Positions 1 through 7,037 of a stretch of DNA of 42,635 bases are shown here, piece by piece (within the stretch, counting starts at the first letter, position 1; the number at the start of each line of letters is the position of its first letter). The notes under the pieces are model-generated. The model saw only the letters and a list, made by a program, of their open reading frames with translations. It was not told the origin of the DNA and did not search any database. A program made the position numbers and the translations under genes. This stretch comes from Calothrix anomala FACHB-343 (GTDB lineage Bacteria; Cyanobacteriota; Cyanobacteriia; Cyanobacteriales; Nostocaceae). The DNA is taken from positions 1 to 42,635 of the forward strand of contig NZ_JACJQG010000081.1 in NCBI RefSeq assembly GCF_014696435.1, written 5' to 3'.

Positions 1-45
1 AAATGAATTTATAATCACAATCAAACTAATATATTTTAATCCTTC

Positions 46-79
46 GCCCAAAAATAACATATTTTGGGCTATTTTTATC
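46..79 (+). terminator. Hairpin with T-rich tail
   Basis: The arms GCCCAAAA (from 46) and TTTTGGGC (ending 69) form a stem followed on the plus strand by TATTTTTATC. This fits an intrinsic terminator for plus-strand transcription entering from outside the window. It also lies just past the stop of the minus-strand small gene at 89, but on that side the hairpin has no T tract, so termination of that gene is uncertain. Confidence 0.45.
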
Positions 80-88
80 AGACTTTTC

Positions 89-259
89 TTAACATTCAAC
101 ATTTCTGCCAAAAACAGTATGCAATTTATTCCAAGATGCATCTGAATTAGCAAATAAATTGAGATATTGATTAATACCAAGTTCAGAGTATAAATCTATC
201 CACTGAAGCTGATTAAAATTATCAGTTGTATGAGATTGATTATTGAGATTATTGAACAT
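89..259 (-). CDS. Small hypothetical protein, 56 aa
   Basis: A 57-codon ORF starts at ATG (259-257) and stops at TAA (91-89). A strong Shine-Dalgarno (GGAGT, six bases before the ATG) supports the start. The product begins MFNNLNNQSH, is rich in Asn and Gln, has a hydrophobic/aromatic centre (WIDLYSELGINQYLNLF) and ends GRNVEC. It has no signal peptide or membrane segment. I do not recognise a family. The ribosome site and protein-like composition argue for a real gene; no conservation could be checked. Confidence 0.5.
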   Translation of the reverse strand: MFNNLNNQSHTTDNFNQLQWIDLYSELGINQYLNLFANSDASWNKLHTVFGRNVEC

Positions 260-465
260 TTTTTACTCCGTAATTATGACTTGATAACAATTCTTCAAAA
301 GTTGACTCAAAACCTCTGTGCAAACTTCTCTGTTGCTTTTTCAGAGGCTTTGAAACCCTTATCCCAGCTAAAAAAAGTCACCCTCATCTACACAGCAGCC
401 TCAAGAACGTAAGAACGGCTTCTACTTTGCAATATGCGGACTATGAAAAATTAGCCTTTTTAGCC

Positions 466-626
466 GGGAGCATCCCAAATGTGCAAAAACGCCCTCACCC
501 TATAAGGGTGGGGCTAGAAATACGAAGCCTGCCTTCGCAGGCTAAAAGTTTGATAGACTGCGAAGGCAGGCTTTGTTGGTATAGCAATACCCTTCTAGGG
601 TATTGCGTCAAAATTGGGATGCTCCC
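466..626. repeat. MITE-like element with 13-bp terminal inverted repeats
   Basis: GGGAGCATCCCAA (466-478) is repeated inverted as TTGGGATGCTCCC (614-626). Between them are nested hairpins: CCCTCACCCTATAAGGGTGGGG, GCCTGCCTTCGCAGGC and AGCAATACCCTTCTAGGGTATTGCG. The part 481-546 recurs in opposite orientation at 9931-9999. There is no transposase and no credible ORF. From here to about 1028 I see no gene. Confidence 0.6.
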
Positions 627-1028
627 TTTTAGCCTACCTTTTTGGACTGAAACCGGGGTTTTCTGTAGATGTCGAGTTATTGGCGGATGGAGACAACTAC
701 GCATAGATGGAGTGTAAATATGCTGAGGATTATTTATATATATCTTTTATAATTGGCAGGTTATGGTAAATTTATGTAAATTTAGTCATAAAACCCCTAA
801 TTTTAGTCTTTCCAGCGTTTTGTTCGCTGGTGCTGCTGCTTGCTAGCTAAATGTATGTTTTTAGTTGTGTAAAAGGCGATCGCAATCCTGTCTTCTTCCT
901 CGTCAGTCTGAATTTAGCTTGAACAAAAAGAAGCTTCTCACCGTCCCCCTTCCCTTGTCCTTTTTGTTCGTATATCAAATAGGAATGCTATAGATGTAGG
1001 CTTTCACAAATGGCAGATTATTTAACTT

Positions 1029-1090
1029 GTAGGGGCACGGCACTAGTAAGATTACTCTATACAATAAAAAATTTGGATGCCGTACCCCTA
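1029..1090. repeat. Palindromic dispersed repeat (GTAGGGGCACGGCA family)
   Basis: GTAGGGGCACGGCA at the left and an inverted, nearly perfect TGCCGTACCCCTA at the right flank an AT-rich centre containing CATACAATAA-like sequence. A second member at 33421-33483 has the same ends and a related centre. This is a small non-coding palindrome typical of cyanobacterial intergenic DNA. Confidence 0.55.
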
Positions 1091-1137
1091 ATTTATTGCT
1101 CAATATTCAGAGCTAGATTTGCTTACCACAGTACAAA

Positions 1138-1332
1138 TTAAGCAACTGGATAACCAGCAGCAGCCAACGCTTCCCTGATAGCAGTTTCCGAGACTTGAGT
1201 ATCAACGCTTACCAGCTTAGTTTTAGGATCTGCTTGAATATTAGCATTGGCATCGATGGCTTTAAGTGCATTGGTAATATTGTTTGCACAAGTCGAACAA
1301 GCCATATTAGGAACAGTAAGTTTCAGTGTCAT
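1138..1332 (-). CDS. Heavy-metal-associated (HMA) domain protein, copper chaperone-like
   Basis: The 64-aa product is a single ferredoxin-like HMA domain. The metal-binding loop MACSTC (MxCxxC, residues about 10-15) follows the first strand TLKLTVPN. Size and sequence resemble the cyanobacterial Atx1/CopZ copper chaperones, which carry Cu(I) to P-type ATPases (family knowledge). No ATPase lies in the window. Directly upstream on the same strand is a decayed DUF305 gene ending 4 nt before this start, and upstream of that a MerR-type promoter, so the two were probably one metal-inducible operon. Zn or another soft metal is possible instead of Cu. Confidence 0.88.
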   Translation of the reverse strand: MTLKLTVPNMACSTCANNITNALKAIDANANIQADPKTKLVSVDTQVSETAIREALAAAGYPVA

Positions 1333-1336
1333 AAGT

Positions 1337-1512
1337 TTAAGATGATTGAAGGGAAATAAAACCAGACCAAGCTTGATACCATTGCTGCATTTGCTGAATT
1401 TCAGCAGTTTGCGATTCGATGATAGCTTGAGTCAGATGCATAATTTGTGAGTGAATAGCTGATTTTCAGCCATCCTCGACATCATTACAGCCATTTGGTG
1501 ATGCTGCTAAGG
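1337..1512 (-). pseudogene. DUF305-family C-terminal remnant, frameshifted
   Basis: Read on the minus strand, one frame gives HHQMAVMMSRMAENQLFTHK. A one-base shift near 1455 leads to the frame HSQIMHLTQAIIESQTAEIQ followed by QMQQWYQAW and a stop at 1339-1337. Together these match the C-terminal half of DUF305 proteins (a His/Met-rich HHQMA motif, then an I.SQ..EI..M..W segment), which are periplasmic and linked to metal handling. A stop codon also interrupts the frame just upstream (about 1515) and no N-terminal half is visible, so the gene is dead. It sits between a MerR-type promoter and the copper chaperone gene. Confidence 0.7.
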
Positions 1513-1555
1513 CTGATCCGTCAAAAATTTTTGACTGATATTCACCTGAGATTCA

Positions 1556-1587
1556 TCCTAAATTCTCCATTTGACTGGAGAGTCCAG
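1556..1587 (-). promoter_or_regulatory. MerR-family-type promoter/operator
   Basis: On the minus strand a -35-like CTGGAC (1587-1582) and a -10-like TTAGGA (1561-1556) are separated by an overlong 20-bp spacer. The spacer holds a perfect dyad, TCTCCA-N6-TGGAGA (1564-1581). An overlong spacer filled by such a dyad is the hallmark of promoters untwisted by MerR-family regulators (CueR, ZntR, SoxR type). It points at the DUF305 remnant and the HMA chaperone. No MerR gene is in the window. Confidence 0.55.
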
Positions 1588-1604
1588 TAGGTTTACAAGT
1601 TTTT

Positions 1605-1793
1605 TTGCCAAAATTAATATTTGTTTACAAACTTATTGAGCTTGAGGAAGCACCAGCTGCTTATAAACCAATTCAAGCTGTCATTGATGTACAGGTTGAG
1701 GCGGAAATGGTGGGTGTAGTGGCGCGGTTGAGTGCGATCGCTTTTTTTGGTTCACTGGACAAGGAGCGCGATCGCAATCGATCGCTTCTGTAG
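1605..1793 (+). pseudogene. RtcB-like RNA ligase, C-terminal fragment
   Basis: The 62-codon frame (TTG at its 5' end) contains EEAPAAYKPIQAVIDVQVEA and MVGVVARLSAIAFFG. This resembles the last ~40 residues of RtcB tRNA-splicing ligases (..P.AYK.I..V...Q.....VV.RL.P...VKG). The expected terminal V-K-G is replaced by a tail running through two HIP1 sites. The upstream ~400 residues of an RtcB are absent. The match is by eye and moderately convincing; this is a leftover rather than a working gene. Confidence 0.5.
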
Positions 1794-1814
1794 TAATGTA
1801 GCGCTTTGCAACCT

Positions 1815-1847
1815 AAAAACAAAAAGCCCCCGGTTATTACCAGGGGC
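1815..1847 (-). terminator. Strong intrinsic terminator
   Basis: On the minus strand GCCCCTGGT and ACCGGGGGC form a 9-bp stem (one G-U pair) with a 4-nt loop, followed by TTTTTGTTTTT. It ends the transcript of the 32-codon ORF at 1837-1935, whose stop codon lies in the hairpin. Confidence 0.8.
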
Positions 1848-1935
1848 GTTCATCTTTATTCCCACTAATGAGGATCGCATCTATCTGGTTTTGATTCAAA
1901 CCTAGATATGCGATTAATGCATTAAACTCATGCAT
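1837..1935 (-). CDS. Putative 32-aa peptide ending inside a terminator hairpin
   Basis: The frame starts at ATG (1935-1933) and stops at TAA (1839-1837), inside the loop of the strong minus-strand terminator. The peptide is MHEFNALIAYLGLNQNQIDA followed by ILISGNKDERPW. It is amphipathic, then polar, with a terminal Pro-Trp. The frame stays open upstream to a TAA near 1959, so a TTG or GTT-proximal start is also possible. There is no good Shine-Dalgarno and I recognise no family. The only other explanation I see for a minus-strand terminator here is a non-coding RNA. Confidence 0.35.
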   Translation of the reverse strand: MHEFNALIAYLGLNQNQIDAILISGNKDERPW

Positions 1936-2120
1936 TAATTGCAATAAGTTAACAAATTAGTTGAATGCAATACAGATTTTGCCAGCACAATTCCTACATA
2001 TTTTTCTGCGATCGCCATTTTTGGGGAAATAAGCTGGTAAATCTACTCATTCTACGTCATAGATACAGCAGGTTGCACCTAGATGCTGTATGATTTCCCG
2101 CAAATGAGAATGAAGATCCC

Positions 2121-2420
2121 ATGAGCGCGATTAGATGTTTGACTTTTTTACTGGTGCTGATGCTTTCGTTGACAGTAGCGCTGCCAGCTACTGCTGCTGT
2201 ATGCCAAAACTATCATGGACATCGTGTTTGCATTCTCAGTATTGAACGTAGCGCTAAAAACTACTGGGAATACAAAGCCTCTGTGAGCGTAGATGATGTC
2301 AAAGAGCCGACGAAAGTTTATAACTGCCGCTCTCAAGTTAAAATTCTTAAAGATGGGACTTTTGTACCATTTGGCGACAAAGACCCAGGTGAACTGATAT
2401 GTCGTTTCTTTAAGCGGTAA
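2121..2420 (+). CDS. Secreted small hypothetical protein, 99 aa
   Basis: The N-terminus MSAIRCLTFLLVLMLSLTVA followed by LPATAA is a clear Sec signal peptide with cleavage after ATAA (about residue 26). The mature part, about 73 residues, has four cysteines (CQNYHGHRVC, YNCRS and LICRFFKR), suggesting two disulphides in the periplasm or outside the cell. It ends with a basic FFKR. I do not recognise a named domain. The gene is convergent with a small membrane-peptide ORF whose stop lies 4 nt downstream. Confidence 0.75.
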   Translation: MSAIRCLTFLLVLMLSLTVALPATAAVCQNYHGHRVCILSIERSAKNYWEYKASVSVDDVKEPTKVYNCRSQVKILKDGTFVPFGDKDPGELICRFFKR

Positions 2421-2423
2421 TTT

Positions 2424-2555
2424 TCATCGCTTCTGGGCGTTAAATACACCCCAGATGACCAAAACTGTCAAACTTAAATATGCAGATACAGTTATCCATT
2501 CTTGCCAGTCAGTCAATAAACTCAGTTTTGGGTTATCAAAGAGAAATACATTCAT
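2424..2555 (-). CDS. Putative 43-aa single-pass membrane peptide
   Basis: ATG at 2555-2553, TGA at 2426-2424. The product MNVFLFDNPKLSLLTDWQEW is followed by ITVSAYLSLTVLVIWGVF and a basic tail NAQKR. This gives one transmembrane helix (about 21-38) with an N-out, K/R-in pattern. A HIP1 site lies just upstream and no clear Shine-Dalgarno is seen. Protein-like composition and topology support a real gene; the family is unknown. Confidence 0.45.
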   Translation of the reverse strand: MNVFLFDNPKLSLLTDWQEWITVSAYLSLTVLVIWGVFNAQKR

Positions 2556-2622
2556 GGTGAGCGATCGCAATTTGATGGTCGTTACTCATAATATTTGACA
2601 TTTTTGATCCTACCTTCATCCT

Positions 2623-5600
2623 TTAAAGCAGTAATTCTGACTTTGACGAACATTCTCGACTTAATAACAACTTACCATTACCCAGGCGATAAAAACCTTC
2701 CGCTTCAATAATCGGATCGCCTTTTTTCCAAGCACGAGAACTAGTTTCTACACCCCTAACCTCACCAGTATTGTAGGTAGAAACTAAACCTTCACCAGGA
2801 CGATGCGCGGGTAAAGCACCAGCACCTGTAATCATAAACGAATTTTCTTGTCGTTGATTCGCGCGAGAAATGCAACTATTGGCGATGAGTGCATTAGTAT
2901 CAATTACAGGAAATAACGGAGTAAAGCTATTAGGAATAGAACTGGTATCGGGTGCGTTAATTTTAACTACACCAGAAACGCCTAATTCAGAACTGGCTGT
3001 AATATCACTTTGTTGGGTTGGTTTTGGGCGGGCTTCAATACCAAAGTTACCTTGGGAATTGATTTCTACATTTCCACCATTTCCTGTAAAAGAGTCGCTG
3101 CTAATATTGCTGTTTTCTTGAGCAGGAGCGACGATGAATTTAGCGTTAATATTAATGTTACCTCCATTGCCACCTAATTTGCTTAATCCCGCAGTTGTGC
3201 TGATATTGCTATTACGGCGCAAGAGTAATAAATCTGTAGCATTTAAGTTAATATTGCCACCATTACCAGAGTTTGTTTGCGCAGCAATAATTCCTTCATT
3301 GTCTAAATTTACGGTAGCAGTATTAATGTTAATATCTCCCGCATTTCCTTCTCCCGTACTACTAGCGCTCAACCCCCCAGAATTAGTAATCGATAAAGTC
3401 CGAGCATTAACATTAATATTACCCCCCTCGCCTTTGCCAGTAAATCCTTCTTCCGTGGTTACTTGTGTGGCAATTCCACTTCTACTACCCTGAGAATTCT
3501 TACCATCAAATAATATTGTATCGCCAGCATTTAATCTAATATTACCTGCATTTCCCTGTCCGAGAGTATCAGTCCGAATTTGCGCACCATTTGTCAAAGA
3601 AATATCGCCAGTAGAATTAATGGAAACATTCCCTGCATTGCCTTTACCAATAGTAGCGGAAACGAGAGCAGCACCATCAGCTAAATAAACATTATGTCCT
3701 TGAATTTCAATATCTCCACCTTCACCTACTGCATTTAGGTAAACAATGGAGTATAAAAAGCTTGTTCCCGAAATATAGATATCACCACCTGATTGAATTG
3801 TAATTTTACCAGCATTTCCTTGTTGACCAATAAATGTTGCTATATTACTACTATCTTGAATTTTTATATCACCCAATGTACTTATAAAAACGTTACCAGC
3901 ATTGCCTTTACCATTAGATAATGTAATTAAATCAGCATCATCAGATAGCTTAAAACTACTGGCTACAATTTCAATATCTCCACTGTTACCTACACCATTT
4001 TCTATAACTCCGCTAGATATTGCGCTAACAAATCTTTCACTGCGTCCAGAAACTGTTACAGTACCACCTGCTTGAATTTTAATATTCCCGGCATTACCTA
4101 TACCCGATGTACCATTACTCAGAAAAGAACCACCTGTCAAGGAAACATTTTCTTTTGTATTTATTGAAATATTACCAGCATTACCTTTACCACCAAGATT
4201 GCTGTTAACAAGTAAAGATTCTCCGCTTACAGAAAATGATTTTGCGAAGATTTGAATATTTCCAGCATTACCTTCAGCCGTGTCAGAAACAACACTGAAA
4301 ATACTGCTTTTATTTGCAATAGAAATATTGTCTGCTGCTTTAACAATAATATTGCCACCATTCCCCTGCCCATTGGTGCTAGCAGCAAAATAGGAGTCAT
4401 TATCTAAAAGTAATTTGCCAGTCTCTATCTGAATATTGCCACCATTACCTATCTTTCCTGCAGCCGTACTATTGGCAAATGCACTACCATTATTGAGAGA
4501 TAAATTATCTTGAACTTTAATAGAAATAATTCCAGCATTTCCCTGCCCAAAAGTAAAACCATTAATTGATGCATTATCTAATAATAAGTTTCTAGCTTGA
4601 ATGTTAATAGTTCCACCATTACCCCTAGCTTTATCAGAAACAGTTGTACTAATTTGAGTGAAATCAATATTATTCGTATTGCTAAGAGAAATTGTTTCAG
4701 TTGCTTGAATGAAGATATTACCTCCATTACCTTGCCCAAAGGTATCAGCACTTATTATCCCTTTGTTATCTAAGAATAATTCTCTGGTATTAATGCGGAT
4801 ATCTCCACCTTTACCTACACCATCAAAACTTACATCACTACCAATATTACTAGGTAATTTTACATCTCCCAATTGTTCGGTAAAAATATTACCAAAACCT
4901 TCTATATTAATAGTTTCACTGGCGTTAATGGTAATATTACCTGCATTACCTATGCCATCTGTCCCATTATCAATACTTGCACCATTGGTTAAAGATAGTG
5001 AGCCAGTTGTGATTTCTATATTCCCGGCATTACCCACACCACCCTTTAATAGATCGCTTTGAATACCAGCAATAGAAGAGCCTACTATCCCATCTAGTTT
5101 AATTGAGTCGCGAGCATTAACAGATATATTACCTGCATTACCTTTACCAGAAACTCTAGTAGATATTTGTGAACCACCGAGTAATGAAAGGTTGTTAGTA
5201 TTTATCCAAATATTTCCACCTTCACCTACACCCTGATTAAATACCCTGCTATCAATCGAACTTTCACTAGCAAAAGTAATATTATTAGCATCAATAATAA
5301 TATTACCTGCACTACCTTGACCAAGAGTGCTACTGCTAATAAATGCCCCATTACTTGATTGTAAAGAATCTGTTTGTATTTGAATATCTCCGGCTTTACC
5401 TGTGCCTTCTGGATTGACAACAGTAGTAATTCGGCTATAAATTCGCCCTGGTTGATCGTTGTTTAAGGTAGTTTCTGTAAAACCATCTAAACTGATAGTA
5501 TCGCTAGCTTTGATATTAATAGTACCAGCATGGCCTTGCCCTAAGGTTTTGGTGTTGAGTTCGGAACCTTGGGTGAGAACAAGAGAGCCTGTTTGAATGT

Positions 5601-6867
5601 TAATACTACCACCATTGCCCACACTTCCCTCTTCGGCGGAACTATAAATTTCGCTACTACTTGTAAGGGAAATATTATCTCTGGCTATTATAGAAACTTT
5701 ACCTGAATTACCTTGCCCAAAGGTACTAGCATCGATAAAAGAATCTTGACTTAAATTTAAGGAACCTGTAGCGATATTAATATCACCTGCTGTTCCCACA
5801 GAGCCTTGTCGCACTACATTAGAAATAAAGCTACCATCAGTTAAATTTATGGTGCCTGTGGCGTTAATTTCTATATTGCCACTTTGACTATCTACTGTTC
5901 CTAAAGTTTTTTCTATCCCTGCTCTGATTTTACTATCTCCAGCTAAATTTAAATCACGGGTATGAATTTTGATATTCCCACCATTAACGCCGAGAACATG
6001 AACTTCTGCGGCTTGATTTAAGGAAACATTTGCCCGTTCTATAGCATCAGCTACAGTCAAACTGATATTATTATCGCCAGTAATATTTAAGCCGATATTT
6101 CCCGGTGCGGCTAAACTTGCTAACTCAATATTTCCGCCATAAGCACGAAGATTTCCCCCATCAAGATTGATATTACCACCAACTAACAGCAAACTTTTAC
6201 TATCCGCTACTCTTAAACCAGTAACATCTTCTGCAATGAGGTTTTTACCAGCCGCAGCTTGGGATCGATTGGTAATTCCTGCATTGGCTTGGATTTGATT
6301 AAAGAACAAAGCCGTAGGATTTACCGTCAACAATGGTACAGCTTGGGGATTTGTAGCACTAAAAATTCCCTGATTAGCAAACTGTATTCCGTTTGCAGTT
6401 GTTCCCACAAATGAACCTTGCAGATCTAAACTGGCATTATTTCCAAACACAATCCCATTGGGATTAATCAAATATAAATTTGGCTGAGAATTACCAAATA
6501 TACCCAGCCTTCCCATGATTTCTGAAGGGTTATTACCTGTCACTCGTGCAAATATATTCTGGATATCTGCATTAGGACTAAAGAAATACGCCGCCCTTCC
6601 TTCCCTAATATTAAATTCGCTAAAGCTGTGAAACTGATGAATTTGGCGAATAGCACCACCTGTAATCACTTCCTTGGCTTCTCCCTCAAAGTTGGTAATT
6701 ACTTGCGATGACTCAGCACCAAGGGTGTTATCTGGGATGATATTGCTAGGCTGGGCTAAGGTTTTCCCGGTGAAGATACTGATAGTTAGCCAGCCCAGAA
6801 ATCCTACCAATCCGAACTGCAAACAATTGTGTAAACCGTATTTTTTCGTCATCGGTGGTGCTTTCAT
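2623..6867 (-). CDS. Two-partner-secretion exoprotein (filamentous haemagglutinin N-terminal domain)
   Basis: About 1414 aa. A long signal peptide (GLVGFLGWLTISIFTGKTLA then Q) precedes the TPS domain (about residues 45-200 of this form), recognisable by EFNIREGRAAYFFSPNADIQ, GRLGIFGNSQPNLYLINPNG and SFVGTTANGI. The bulk is dozens of imperfect repeats around G.GNAGNI.I.A.D.I.L, predicted to form a right-handed beta-helix. The C-terminal block (SCISRANQRQENSFMITGAG ... GFYRLGNGKLLLSREC) is typical of cyanobacterial members. I start at the ATG at 6867 (MKAPPMTKK); a further ATG at 6852 is equally possible, and a TTG at 6909 would add 14 residues before the signal. Export needs a TpsB (FhaC/ShlB) porin, absent here. 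It is divergent from the CHASE2 cyclase. Confidence 0.92.
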   Translation of the reverse strand: MKAPPMTKKYGLHNCLQFGLVGFLGWLTISIFTGKTLAQPSNIIPDNTLGAESSQVITNFEGEAKEVITGGAIRQIHQFHSFSEFNIREGRAAYFFSPNADIQNIFARVTGNNPSEIMGRLGIFGNSQPNLYLINPNGIVFGNNASLDLQGSFVGTTANGIQFANQGIFSATNPQAVPLLTVNPTALFFNQIQANAGITNRSQAAAGKNLIAEDVTGLRVADSKSLLLVGGNINLDGGNLRAYGGNIELASLAAPGNIGLNITGDNNISLTVADAIERANVSLNQAAEVHVLGVNGGNIKIHTRDLNLAGDSKIRAGIEKTLGTVDSQSGNIEINATGTINLTDGSFISNVVRQGSVGTAGDINIATGSLNLSQDSFIDASTFGQGNSGKVSIIARDNISLTSSSEIYSSAEEGSVGNGGSINIQTGSLVLTQGSELNTKTLGQGHAGTINIKASDTISLDGFTETTLNNDQPGRIYSRITTVVNPEGTGKAGDIQIQTDSLQSSNGAFISSSTLGQGSAGNIIIDANNITFASESSIDSRVFNQGVGEGGNIWINTNNLSLLGGSQISTRVSGKGNAGNISVNARDSIKLDGIVGSSIAGIQSDLLKGGVGNAGNIEITTGSLSLTNGASIDNGTDGIGNAGNITINASETINIEGFGNIFTEQLGDVKLPSNIGSDVSFDGVGKGGDIRINTRELFLDNKGIISADTFGQGNGGNIFIQATETISLSNTNNIDFTQISTTVSDKARGNGGTINIQARNLLLDNASINGFTFGQGNAGIISIKVQDNLSLNNGSAFANSTAAGKIGNGGNIQIETGKLLLDNDSYFAASTNGQGNGGNIIVKAADNISIANKSSIFSVVSDTAEGNAGNIQIFAKSFSVSGESLLVNSNLGGKGNAGNISINTKENVSLTGGSFLSNGTSGIGNAGNIKIQAGGTVTVSGRSERFVSAISSGVIENGVGNSGDIEIVASSFKLSDDADLITLSNGKGNAGNVFISTLGDIKIQDSSNIATFIGQQGNAGKITIQSGGDIYISGTSFLYSIVYLNAVGEGGDIEIQGHNVYLADGAALVSATIGKGNAGNVSINSTGDISLTNGAQIRTDTLGQGNAGNIRLNAGDTILFDGKNSQGSRSGIATQVTTEEGFTGKGEGGNINVNARTLSITNSGGLSASSTGEGNAGDININTATVNLDNEGIIAAQTNSGNGGNINLNATDLLLLRRNSNISTTAGLSKLGGNGGNININAKFIVAPAQENSNISSDSFTGNGGNVEINSQGNFGIEARPKPTQQSDITASSELGVSGVVKINAPDTSSIPNSFTPLFPVIDTNALIANSCISRANQRQENSFMITGAGALPAHRPGEGLVSTYNTGEVRGVETSSRAWKKGDPIIEAEGFYRLGNGKLLLSRECSSKSELLL

Positions 6868-7037
6868 TGATTGTATATGAGTATCTAATGAAACCGCGTA
6901 ATTAAGCAATATTTACAGTAAATATGCAATAATCTGGTTAGGGCAATACAGTTTTCTGCAATTAATTTTGAATTTCGTTTTGCGGTAGGCAATTTTGCAC
7001 AAGCACAATACAATAAACAATCATTTGGTCTGGTGTA

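Noticed and set aside
427-717. Open frames on both strands (427-717 plus, 495-704 minus)
   Set aside because: They run through hairpins and inverted repeats of a MITE-like element; composition follows the repeats and no ribosome site or family is seen.
2870-5062. Plus-strand frames antisense to the exoprotein (e.g. 3134-3493, 4709-5062)
   Set aside because: Pro/Leu/Ser-rich shadows of the repetitive minus-strand gene.
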